NCBI GenBank assembly: GCA_005408345.1
Contig: SEMN01001204.1
Location: forward strand, 1-64,000
From: Macquaria australasica
Taxonomy: Eukaryota > Chordata > Actinopteri > Centrarchiformes > Percichthyidae
Direction of reading: 5' to 3'
DNA: 64,000 bases
Position numbers and translations under genes: made by a program. Positions 35,701 through 46,226 of the stretch are shown piece by piece; position 1 is the stretch's first letter, and each line of letters starts with the position of its first letter. Under the pieces are notes generated by a model that saw only the letters and a list, made by a program, of their open reading frames with translations, made no database searches and was not told the origin of the DNA.

Positions 35701-38700
35701 GTGGTCAACAGTGTGAAGCAATACACTGACCTATACAGTACCTGTACTGTCGTAACATTCAAGTCACACCAAACAGAGTAAAGTGTAACGTCTCACACAC
35801 ACACAGCATTGTATACATCTGAGAGTTATTTATGACGTTATGGTATTTATTTAATCCTACGGGAGGGACAAGAAAAAAATGTAAGACCTTTATAAACAAA
35901 ATTAAACACTTTTATGGCCTTATTTTGAGAATATTAAATTCAATGCTTTTTAAAATACTTTTTACCTGCGGAGACTCTGCCCTCACGTGGCTGTGGCTCT
36001 CTACACTGTCTGGTGTTCAGTGGGTGGAGGAGAGCAGCAGCACGTTCAGTCGACCAATCATCAGCCAGACGGAAACATGAATGAGCTGTGAATGTGCGTA
36101 CCTAACGGCCAATCACTGATCCCCATTGTTTGAGTGAGGAACTCCTTCTCCGTTGTTTTTGTTCTAAATGATTTAATTTGACTGGTAACGTTTTTTTCTC
36201 TCTCAAAACACGCAGAGTTTACAAGAGTGAGTTTATTGCAGTAGGTAGTTCGTCTCTATTCATGATAATAATAATGGTAACACTTTATATTAAGGTACAC
36301 ATATTCACCATTAACTAGTTGCTTATTAGCATGCATTTTAGTAGCATGTTGGCTCTTTATTAGTCATTATAAAGGACTTATTAACTAAGCACTAACTAAG
36401 AGTTTTCCCTCCATAACCTCCTAATGACTGCTTATTGATAGTAAGTGAAGGTGTTTTACAGGAATTACGATCTTAATATGCTTTGCTCAATATGGGCCTT
36501 ATAGTACCACAAGAATAGTCATTCTCCCTTAATAACACTTAATAAATATGGATTATTCTTATGTAATAAAACACAAAAGCACAAGTGTTAATAGTGTCCA
36601 AATAACTCTGAATATGTTCCCCATTCTAAAGTGAGGTCTTGCTCATAACTAATTCACTAGTAATTTGACCCTATTCTAAAGTTGCCTCCTCTTCACACTT
36701 ATAGCACACAACTAGTGCAATTAACAGACCCTATTCTTAAGTGATGGGTTACACCTTGAAAACAATGGAGGCCTATGGAGATGAGTCAGTTCAGTTTAGC
36801 TTGACTTTTTTTGGTAATCTTGTAAATAGTTACGTAATGGCATAATCTAGCAACGTTAGCCAAAGCAACTAGGCTTTAGCTACTTTCCACTGAAAACAGT
36901 TGCAAGCACTGGGTCTTAGAGAAACCCCTCCCTGGCCTTTCCATCTTCCACCTCTCTTCTGTCTCTTAGCATGCTGGTTGTATTTTTTGTATCTTGTGTG
37001 GGATCAGTATTTCCTTCCACTCTTGGCTGCCTCACACTGCATACTAGGACATTTCACACTATCAAAGATTCCCTTAAAATGAAAAAAAAAAAAAAAAGCT
37101 AAATGAAGTGAAATGAGAAAAATTGAGGAGATTTTTCACTCATTTTTTATTTTACAGGAACCTTTTTAGGAACTTTAAAGGCAGTGTCTGACATTAACAT
37201 TTGTGTCACCTGTGTCGCCCTAGTTATTTTAAGTTCTATTTTGTGTTAACATTTAGGCAGTGTTTCTGTCTTGGTCCAACTCTGTCTGAAATAATTCTGA
37301 CTGTGTTGTGTGTGCAGAGGCTAAAACAGTGTTATAAAATATCCCACAGCCATAAAATCCATCTTAAAGTGTGAACTTAACACCCGAATGGACTTCTGCT
37401 TGAAACCGACAGGCCTTTGCTTTACTCAGGGAGACATGGTGTTGACAGTTTAACCAATAACCACTCATTTTCATGGTCATTTCAGCTGGTAAAGAAGACA
37501 TTGATATTTCTCTTTCACAATACGGCCGTATTTTCTGCAAAGGCTGGACAATATGATTGAGATATTAATAAGAAAGTTTTTCTGATTTAAATATATCATG
37601 CTATGAGACATATATCTTATATATATCGTGATATGATTCCAAGGAAAATTAACTATAACATTGAATTATAGCCCTGCAGCCTTACTTTCCAGTTGAGTTT
37701 ACCTGTGCTGCTGTGATGCTTGCTGCAGTCACATAATAAACCTTTTATTACTACTCCTGATTTAATAATATACACGAAAGATATGCAACATTCAGTCTGG
37801 ATTATCTTTGTTCTTGCATTTTTAATTCTAACAAGTGGATCCTTGATAGCTTTACAGTAAGATGCTGTCACACTGTTGCTGTAACTTTCTACAAATATCC
37901 ACATGAGAAATTTGCTCCACATTGACCCTCTGAAAAAGGACTTCCTGTGGGCCGCGGGAGGTTGTTGTTTGCATAATCCTGTTTAAAATAAAAACTGTAA
38001 TAGCTCAAGCATTCATTCTTTTTGCAGCTGAAAGCCAAGACTTCTGTCTTTCGAGTCATCACGTTGTATGCTCGTGTCGCGGGTTGATGACATTACGTTA
38101 CATGCGGTGTAAAATGTGCTCACAACGCGCTGTGGCATTGTTTTAATTTATGACGCAGTTTCAATAATTTTATCAGTTATTATGGTTTATTGACTTACAC
38201 AGACTTTTACCTTAGGTTGTACAGATTTTAGGGATATGAAGCATTTGAAGATAATCTAGGAAATGACATCACAATAAGCAAAAATACAAATGTAGGCACT
38301 GGGGAAATATTTCTATTGCAGATGAAAAACGCCTTTGCACTCTGCTCAAAAATGAGCATATCTCAAAAACTAAAAAATGTACAGAGATCAAATAACTGTT
38401 GTTCATGTTTCTACATTCAGAATTGTTTTGGATCAATAAGTTTTGTGTTAATTTAGTAAAATTTGATGAAAAAACAAACCATAACAAACATTATGATTTA
38501 TTAACTTACATAACCTTTTAGCTTAGGTCGTACAGATTTTAGGGATATGAAGCATTTGAAGATACTCCAAAAAATGACATCACAATAAGCAAAAATACCA
38601 ATGTAGGCACTGGCGGACCATTTCTATTACGTCTCCAACACAGGGCTTTGTTGACATTTTTGACAGCAGTTGTGGGGATATCAATGCAGGCTTACCTGCT

Positions 38701-38770
38701 GGGGCTCCTCCACCACGGTGACATACTCCACTATGTTCCCTCCACCGTCTGACACTACCACAGAGGTCAT
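27891..38770 (-). CDS. elf2: ETS transcription factor ELF2, 8 coding exons
   Basis: Coding exons in transcript order are 38770-38696, 34965-34674, 32326-32219, 30289-30176, 29755-29672, 29297-29105, 28996-28742 and 28467-27891. All have GT-AG borders and compatible phases, giving 565 residues (human about 593). The protein is a nuclear ETS-family DNA-binding regulator of the ELF1/2/4 branch, which recognises GGAA cores. The N-terminus MTSVVVSDGGGNIVEY, the activation segment SAQVLVYDDETYLMQDVAEE, and DKTFEAAEALLHMES all match ELF2 better than ELF1. A basic linker (GRKPKTHQ) precedes the ETS domain, about residues 225-310, with GRALRYYYQRGIL carrying two DNA-contact Arg (about 286 and 289). 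The C-terminus is rich in Ala, Pro and Gln and shorter than in mammals. The mammalian segment VFVPPCVSTPEF between exons 3 and 4 was not found. Position beside noct and mgarp supports ELF2. Confidence 0.94.
28742..28996 (-). CDS. elf2: elf2 exon 7, end of ETS domain and acidic tail
   Basis: This exon completes RYYYQRGILAKVEGQRLAYQF and continues into FKDMPKNIRVIDDEE, a short acidic stretch and a Gln/Thr-rich tail. The donor is ACCAG|GTCTCC. A CA microsatellite lies directly upstream of its acceptor (about 28999-29024). Confidence 0.95.
29105..29297 (-). CDS. elf2: elf2 exon 6, first part of ETS domain
   Basis: The acceptor is CCTCAAG|GC and the donor is CCTGAG|GTCAGC. It encodes NTTYLWEFLLELLQDK through WGKHKNKPDMNYETMGRAL, the winged-helix core with recognition helix 3. 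It is almost identical to ELF1/ELF2 of mammals. Confidence 0.97.
30290..32218 (-). other. elf2 intron 3
   Basis: The 1.9-kb intron includes a fragment matching the MITE at 59638-60130 (TCGTTGGTTGCAGCCCTAG, about 30318-30340), a C homopolymer near 31507 and the promoter-like cluster at 31300-31400. Confidence 0.6.
31300..31400 (-). promoter_or_regulatory. Promoter-like cluster inside elf2
   Basis: Between coding exons 3 and 4, the minus strand reads GGCCAAT (about 31400), then TATAAA (31355-31350), then an ATG at 31329 whose short frame (MDTSFE) ends at a donor-like GAG|GTTAGT. ELF2 has alternative promoters in mammals. However, splicing this ATG to exon 4 would hit a stop at once, so any such exon would have to be noncoding. 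Confidence 0.25.
32327..34673 (-). other. elf2 intron 2
   Basis: This 2.3-kb noncoding stretch lies between exons 2 and 3. Short minus and plus frames here show no known domain. No repeat family was recognised with confidence. Confidence 0.6.
36284..36760. repeat. Dispersed fish repeat
   Basis: The stretch begins GGTAACACTTTATATTAAGG, a motif I recognise as the start of a repeat widespread in teleosts. It continues with CATTAACTAGTTGCTTATTAG and repeated TTAATAAC-type blocks. It has no coding capacity. The class and the right-hand end are uncertain. Confidence 0.5.
38178..38635. repeat. 148-bp direct repeat in elf2 intron 1
   Basis: Bases 38178-38325 and about 38488-38635 are near-copies. 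Both carry TTAGGGATATGAAGCATTTG and ATGACATCACAATAAGC followed by TGTAGGCACTGG. The copies are about 310 bp apart, and the second ends about 60 bp before the first coding exon boundary. Confidence 0.7.
38696..38770 (-). CDS. elf2: elf2 first coding exon
   Basis: It holds 25 codons from ATG at 38770 to CAGCAG, followed by the donor GTAAGC. The peptide MTSVVVSDGGGNIVEYVTVV parallels the mammalian MTSAVVDSGGTILEL, which fixes the start. The next exon continues in phase 0 with CEQQPTEEEEE. Confidence 0.9.
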
Positions 38771-40127
38771 CACTCATTCCTACCAAAACAAATGCACAGG
38801 GGGTCAGGATGGAGAAGGCGTCGCCAACATAACTGAGCTGAAGGATGATCTGGTAATCTAATTGATATGCAAGTCTGGAGTGTGCTTGTGTGTGTATGTG
38901 TGCAGGTGTGCAGGTGGTGGGGTCATGTGAAAGCCCCATGGGCGCCTGCTCTCCTCATGACTTAGTCCCAGTAATGCTGTGGACTGTGTTGTGAGGCAAG
39001 CACACCAGTTACCTTCTGGTAACTCCAGTCTTATGCTAAATTCAGTTTATTATAAGTGCTCCAACAACAGGCGGTTTATTTCAATAACATTGTAACTACA
39101 TTTACTGAAAATGCAATCTATTGAGACATCTTTATGCTAGAGCCGCAGGTTGCACCAACCAGCAAAGAAAGAGTCAACTCACAAATACCTGAGATAATAA
39201 GACCATCAAAAAAAGAATAACCATTGGCTCTTGTATAAAGATCTTTCATACTGTATGTTTGATTTTAATTAAACTGAGCACTAACAGTGTGAGTATTCAT
39301 GACACTGTTTTGCATGATTGCAGATTTTCCTACGCACCTGTCCACCCGGTGTTCATTAGATAACACTACATTAAATGTATGAAGCTGCTTCACACTGTTC
39401 ACATTAGATTTTTGAACTCATAAAATATATAAATATTACTCAAAGTATTTATGCAGAGTTGAGCAATGGTATATTGTGTCATACTGTACGAAAAATAAAT
39501 GGCTAACAGTACAATTAAATGGGTATTTTGGAAGGAGTTTCCCTGACAGTAAACAAGGTACGCATCCTGAATACATGCAGCTCAGGGTGCAAAGAGGAAC
39601 ACTGTACTGTTGGCTACATGCCAGCATGAATAACGCTAATTCACAACAGGGAGTCCATCATGTCCGGTCAGACACGGCTGGCATCCTCACCCTCACCACA
39701 CAGGCTAATGTTTACTTTCTGAGCGGGATGACCGTCTGTGTGCTGCGAACTGGCCAGCTAACTAGTTTGCAACAGCTTCTGCTACTTACTCGGCAAGACT
39801 TAATCAACGTAGCTTCTACTGCTGCTAACATGATGCACTGTGTTATGCAACATCGCATATTCAATGCCACGAAAATAAATTACCACTGCATTCTTTTAAA
39901 GGGAGATCACCCAAACCTCAATAACTTAGCAATGGCTAGCATTAACGATAGTTATTGAGATCGAAACAGTTAGCTGATAGCTAGCTAACGTGTATATATA
40001 TTTAACATACAGACGAAAGAGTACACTGTCGCTGACTGGCCAACAGACACCATATGACAGCTGTATTGGGAGCTGTGACCTATCAGAGCCTGCTGATATG
40101 TTAATGAAATGAGTTTCGTCCCCTTAC

Positions 40128-40300
40128 CTTGTTTTGCTTTTGCTAGCGAAAAGCAAGCTCCACGGCTAGCACTAGCTAGGCCTAACGTTAGCCAAGTTGA
40201 CGAGGCCAAAACGCTTACTTCGCTTGCATAAACAAGTGCTTGCACGTCCTCCGTCCCTCGAAAAACACTTTGCAGACACGTATCAACGTCCTGCGTTCAA
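40128..40300 (-). promoter_or_regulatory. elf2: Probable elf2 5' noncoding exon and promoter
   Basis: On the minus strand a consensus donor AACAAG|GTAAGG ends at 40128, about 1.4 kb upstream of the first coding exon. It lies in a CpG-rich stretch (40100-40450) unlike the flanks. The right-hand boundary is only a guess at where transcription starts. The transcript would join the coding exon at 38770. Confidence 0.4.
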
Positions 40301-40437
40301 ATCTAAAGGATGAGCGCGGATGCAGGCCGTGACGTTGTGTTTCGCTTGCTGCTTGCTTCTTGCTATCCTGTAGCTAGCTTTCCGGCGCGCCGCCTCTTCG
40401 CTACAACCGATCCAGCGGGTCACAGCGCAGACCGCCG

Positions 40438-40445
40438 TGACGTCA
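40438..40445. promoter_or_regulatory. Perfect CRE in elf2 promoter region
   Basis: TGACGTCA sits in CpG-rich DNA about 140 bp upstream of the presumed elf2 first exon, a typical spacing for a functional CREB/ATF site. Confidence 0.5.
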
Positions 40446-41142
40446 CGAGGACAAACCCCATCGACAATGACCGTAACGTCATTTATGTGTTTTAAGATTT
40501 TTATTTTAGTTTTGTAATATTACAATTATTCAACTAATTTAGAATGTTTATTTGTCTCTCATTGCAATGGTTTATTTTGTTAAATTGTTAAATTTGAGTA
40601 TTTATACATTATTTTTGCTGCCTACTCATTTGTGCCTGACGTAATATGTACATTTTCTTTGTTGAATAAAGTTGAGAAAAAAAGAGGGCAACCTCATATG
40701 TACTTTTCACCGGGTTTCATCGAATCGGAAAGTTTCACGTAGTTATTAGGCGAGGTGCAGCAGCTCTCATCAGGATTTGCCGGAGACGCCGACATGGGAA
40801 ACGAGCCGGAGCGCTAGTTAAACTCAGACAGCGGGGGTTTCGAACAGCGCTCCCGTCAGTACATCTGGCAAATGTCCGCTCTCTGGCCAACAAGAGGGAC
40901 GAACCGCTACTCCTCAACTGAACAAATACGGACTTTTACAGATATGCCGCCATGTGCTTCACCGAAACCTGGCTTGGTGAGCACATCCCGGATAGCACAC
41001 TCAACCTACCGGGCTTCCAACTCCTCCGAGCGGACCGCGTAACGGAGCTATCGGGGAAAACGAGGGGAGGCGGAATCTGCTTTTACACAACGAAGGTTGG
41101 TGTACAGATGTAACAGTTTTAAGAAAATCATGCAGTCCTCAC

Positions 41143-42108
41143 TTGGAGACCTTGTTTATAAACTGTAAACCCTTTTATTCACTGCGGGAGTTCTCCTCGT
41201 TTATTCTGGTCAGTGTTTACATCCCACCTCAGGCCTGTGTTAGTGAAGCGTTACAACACCTGGCTGACCAGATAACTAACGTGGAGCAAAACCATCAAGG
41301 CTCCCTGCTCATTGCTCTTGAAGATTTTAACAGAGCAAACCTCAGCCATGAACGTCCAAAATACAGACAGCACGTTAAGTGTCCCACCAGGCATACAAGT
41401 ATTCTGGACCATTACACCACATTAAAGGACGCCTATCGCTCTGTCCCCCGTGCAGCTTTGGGACTCTTTGATCACTGTCTGGTTCATCTTCTCCCGACCT
41501 ACAGGCAGAAACTAAAATCAGCTAAAACCGTGAGAAGATGGACCAATGAGGCAACGCTGGAATTACAATCCTGCTTTGACTGCACTGATTGGAGTGTTTT
41601 TGAGGCTGCAGCTACAGACCTGGATGAACTCTCGGACACTGTGTCATCTTACATCAGTATTTATGAAAAAATGTGTGTGCCAACTAAAACCTTCTGCACA
41701 TACAACAACAATAAACCCTGGTTTACAGTCAAACTCAGGCAGCTTCGTCAGGCCAAGGAGGAGGCCTACAGAAGGAGGGACAGGATCCTGTACAACCACG
41801 CCAGAAACACACTGACCAAGGAGATCAGAGTAGCAAAGAGGAGCTACACTGAAAAGCTGAAAAACAGGTTTTTAGCCAACGACTCGGCGTCAGTGTGGAG
41901 AGGCCTGAAGGACATCACCAACTACAGGAGACCATCCCCCCACACTGTGGAGAATCACCAACTGGCTGACGACCTGAATGTGTTCTACTGTAGGTTTGAC
42001 AAGCCCACACTCACACCCCTCACCCGCTCGGACATCAAACAACCACCTACACCCCTTGCCACCCCCTCACCCCTCCCCACTGACCCCCCACCTGCACTCA
42101 GGATCTGA
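41143..42108 (+). pseudogene. LINE 2 ORF2 fragment, endonuclease C-part and linker
   Basis: This 321-codon frame includes the end of the endonuclease (FILVSVYIPPQA, LIALEDFNRANL, where family members have GDFN) and a basic linker (RWTNEATLELQSCFDCTDW, KPWFTVKLRQLRQAKEEAYRR). The Gly-to-Glu change before DFN and the stop at 42108 indicate decay. Confidence 0.8.
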
Positions 42109-42117
42109 GAAGAGGAT

Positions 42118-43275
42118 GTGTGTCGGCTCTTTCACAGACAGAAGATCAGGAAGGCATCAGGCCCAGATGGCGTCTTACCCTCCTGTCTGAAAGTCTGTGC
42201 TGACCAGCTGGCCCCCATCTCTACGCAGATCTTCAACAGATCATTGGAGCTGTGTGAAGTTCTTTCCTGCTTCAAATGCTCCACAATCATCCTGGTCCCC
42301 AAAAAACCCTCCATCACAGGACTAAATGACTACAGGCCTGTCGCCCTGACGTCTGTAGTCATGAAGTCCTTCGAAAGACTGGTGTTGGCCCACCTGAAGG
42401 ACATCATAGGCCCCCTGCAGTTTGCCTACCGGGCAAACAGGTCAGTGGATGATGCAGTCAACATGGGACTGCATATATCCTGCAACACCTTGACTCCCCA
42501 GGGACTTACACAAGGATCCTGTTTGTGGACTTCAGCTCAGTGTTCAATACCATCATCCCAGACATCCTTCACTCCAAACTCACCCAGCTCACTGTGCCAG
42601 CCCCCACCTTTCACAAACTTCTTGACAGACAGGAGGCAGCAGGTGAGGCTGGGGAACATCACATCCAGCTCTCCCCACTGCTCTTCTCTGCATACAGACG
42701 GGAGGTTGAACAGCTGGCCCTCTGCTTTGGTCAGAACAATCTGGAGCTGAACATGCTCAAAACTGCCCTCCATCACCATACTGAACAGCACTGTGTCTGC
42801 TGTGGAAACCTTCAGGTTTCTGGGATCCTCAATTTCCCAGGACCTAAAGTGGCTGTCCAACATCGACTCCATCATCAAGAAGGCCCAGCAGAGGATGAAC
42901 TTCCTGCGCCAGCTTAGGAAGTTCAACCTGCCTCAGGAGATGCTGGTCCAGTTCTACACAGCTATCATCCAGTCTGTTCTCTGCACATCCATCACTGTGT
43001 GGTTTGGATCGGCCACCAAACAGGACAGGAACAGACTACAGCGGACAGTCAGGACTGCAGAAAGAATCACTGGTGCCAACCTGCCCTCCATTCAGGACTT
43101 ATACATCTCCAGAGTCAGGAAACGGGCAGGAACCATCACTGTAAATCCATCACACCCTGGACACAACCTGTTCCAACTTCTCCCCTCTGGTAGACGCTAC
43201 AGAACACAGTACGCCAAAACAACCAGACACAAGAACAGTTTCTACCCACAGGCCATCACTCTGATGAACAGTTAA
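42118..43275 (+). pseudogene. LINE 2 reverse transcriptase fragments, FADD missing
   Basis: Frames 42118-42750, 42525-42917 and 42793-43275 make up the polymerase and C-terminus. SPLLFS runs directly into AYRREVEQLA near 42690. In intact relatives the FADD box and about 30 residues lie between these points, so an internal deletion removed the active site. Confidence 0.8.
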
Positions 43276-43547
43276 CATCAGTCACATATTGTCAGGAACA
43301 ATCCGTGCAATAACCCTGTGACAAACTTCCACTGTACCTGTAAATTATATCTTACCATTGCTTAAATATAGTTTTTAAACATGTAAATATCATCAATTAC
43401 AAATCTACGCACTGTGCATACTGTATATAGTGTCATATACAGTATACCTACCTCATGTATATAAAGCAACCTGTTACATTAATCCTATTTATTCCAGCAC
43501 CCTTTGCACTCCTGTCGTACTGTCTACAAATGTCATTGTTGCTGTTG

Positions 43548-43616
43548 TGTGTGTGTATATATATATCTATATATATCTATATATATATATCTATATATAT
43601 ATATATATATATATCT
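43548..43616. repeat. TA-rich microsatellite in LINE 2 tail
   Basis: GT units pass into TATATC and TA units inside the 3'UTR of the LINE at 40740-43770. Confidence 0.9.
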
Positions 43617-43879
43617 GTACATAGTAGTTTAATGTTTGTGTTTACCTTGTCGAGCTTGTTGTCCTTGTTTTTTAGCTGTATGTCCATTTCTGTGTATGTA
43701 CACTGAGAGCAACAAAGTCAAATTCCTTGTATGTGTACACATACCTGGCCAATAAAGCTGATTCTGATTCTTTGACATTTTCAATGCAGGATGTTTACTT
43801 CTACTGGAGTATCTTCATATTGCAGTACTGCTACTTTTACTTAAGTAAAGGGATCTGAATACTTCCTGTACCACTGCAA

Positions 43880-46226
43880 GAAAGGCACATAGCTGTTGAA
43901 GAGTTTCTCAAATGTAATTTCTCAGCATTTCAAACAGCACAAACTAGATTCCACTCACCTCCACTGTATTGGGGTGATTTGATTGAAAGTGACCAAACAA
44001 CCCACCAACTGTCATTAGATTGTGCTTTGCAGATTCCACTTAAAACCAGTCCAAAAAAACCCCAGAAATCTTTAATGTTAAATAATTTAAACTGTTCTAA
44101 CTTCAGTAGGAAATTGTTCGTGTAGAATCTCATCACTCTGTCAGAAGCTACTTGAAAAAAATACATTGTCAGGGCCTTTAACCCGGTGAAATGACTCAGC
44201 TACATGTTTAGTTAAAGTTTGCTTAAAATAGATAACATTAGCCACCATAAGACACTGGTCAAGCTACTGCTCACACTACCCACCAAACTCAAGGGGTTAT
44301 TTTTTAAACAAAATCAAGTCTTTGAAAACTTTATTTCTGGCTAATGTTTTGTGACTCTACAGCACACGCCCAGCGACCTGGCTGAAGTCAAGTGTTCTTG
44401 GGGAAAATTGATTAAACAAATAACACCACAGACAAAAATGATGTTTAATCCCTCTTTATTTTGCAAAAACAACACAGTTTCTGTCCTTTGCTGAGTCAAA
44501 TGCATTCCCTCATGTCCTATTATAGAAGCCTGTGAGCACACCAAGGATTGGTGTGTCATGTTCTGAATCCAATTCCCATTTTTAAAATACATACCAATAC
44601 TCACTCTTCCCTGTTATCTCAGATCCATTTCAATTACCTTATGCCAAGCTAAGAAAGCCAAAAATTCAGTAACAGGTGAGAAAATCTGAAAGAGGTAATC
44701 AAGGAAGAGGGGACTACAACAGAGCTGTCAAAGCATTTCACACACTTTTCTTCAGACATACCTGCTACTCTTCCCAAACACACACACATTTCATGTCACA
44801 CCAGCACATCGGTATCATGACTGTTCACATTTGCGACAAGCCTTTAAATTACACATCCACACAGGACCGACTGCTAGAACAAAACAAGAGAAGCTCTAAC
44901 AGCTGTCAAGGGCAAAATACCTGCTGTGACATCATCAACTGGGGTGTGGCCAGAAATAAAACATGCTTTAACCCAATGAGAGCAGTACAGCAGCATTATT
45001 TTTTGTGTTTCACTGTTAAATTACCCTTTAATAAGTAAGAAAAGTAAAGGGAAATCAACAAATATCTTTAGGTTCACAGGATAAGTTGTTTCTGTGATGA
45101 AATTGCAGCTTACTGAAGTAAATGTGTTGCTGGCTGAGGAACTGTAACACTGATAGCATCAAGAAGAGGTCTGTAGTGTCATATTAAAGATTGAAAACAT
45201 GAGGAAAACTGAGGTAGGAAGGTAGCTACTGTACATGGGCTGTTGAGCCAGTGTGTTCAAATTATTTCTTCATAAAAGGACAATTGTTTCCAGTTCAACA
45301 GAAGAAAAACCTGAGGTCGGGGTAAGAATGCTGGTGCTTTAAGAGATAACACTGCAGGTTCACATTACAAGTGGCAGTGATTGGGTTAACAGGACGTGGT
45401 GAAGAGTGGACTGAATGGCTCAGTTTTGTCCACAGCACTAAACAGGTTGCAATTCACTGAAGTTACAAAAACTGTTAGAGGCTACTAAAAGATAAACCAG
45501 AGATCTGTTCAACTACTGACCAGGCTCATCTGGGACTTCAGAGTCAAGACATCTAAGTCAGTGTGGAGTGTCACAGTAGTGGGCCATATGGGCACTGCTA
45601 ATATGTTGGTATCTTTACACTGGAACTACATATTAGTCCTTTTTGTTTTTAGGAAGGAAGGTGTTGGAGAAAGGCACATCCTCTTCTGCAGGATCAAAAG
45701 TCATCATTCAGGAGCTGTTTACTGTGATGGAGGACGGAAACACAAAAGTCAAATGTACTGTGCATTATCTATATGAATACATTTCAAATTTTTTCTACAT
45801 CCCTAGAATGTATTTAAACTTGAAGTATCAGAATGTGGACATGAAGGGTAGGGATGTTCAATTTTAATCACAAATATATGGGGTCCAGAGCCTACTCTAC
45901 CATGGTAGAAATAATCAAAGGTTCAGTACCTTAGTTGAAACTACTGCATTTGCATCCTAAGAAGACGCCGCCTACCCTGAATAACAGAGTTTAAAATCCA
46001 TGTTAATGATTTTTTTAAAGCCCACACTAATTAAGACAAGCAGGGGTGAACATTTCATTACATATCTAGTTATGCTGAAGCATCCTGATAATAAAAATTG
46101 GTCTCTTCATGTCTTTCTCAAAATACTGTTCCACTCTATAACCTAGGCTGGGAAATATGAGGAATGGGCTCTTGTCACTTAGATACTGATCAACATCCGT
46201 ACATACAGTCTTTAATCAATCTGAGA
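43880..46226. other. Intergenic, nothing recognised
   Basis: This is AT-rich DNA between the second LINE and the VEEAPAP frame. Small open frames lack domains, and no repeat family was recognised with confidence. Confidence 0.5.

Larger units (their letters stand above)
34966..38695 (-). other. elf2 intron 1
   Basis: The 3.7-kb intron contains a dispersed repeat (36284-36760) and the 148-bp direct repeat (38178-38635). No further exon is supported. Confidence 0.7.
40740..43770 (+). mobile_element. Second LINE (Rex1/CR1/L2 group)
   Basis: This non-LTR element runs left to right. It has an endonuclease start (FTETWLGEHIPDST, RGGGICFYTTK), a linker frame (41143-42108), a reverse transcriptase (42118 on; RKASGPDGVLPSCLKV, YRPVALTSVVMKSFE, QFAYRANRSVDDAV), a C-terminus (42793-43275; FRFLGSSISQDLKW, RKFNLPQEMLVQFY) and a 3' tail ending AATAAAGCTGATTCTGATTC. 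Frames are broken several times, and the segment that should carry FADD is absent. The exact family is not fixed; the tail resembles Rex1-type elements. Its 5' end lies about 300 bp from the elf2 CRE. Confidence 0.85.
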
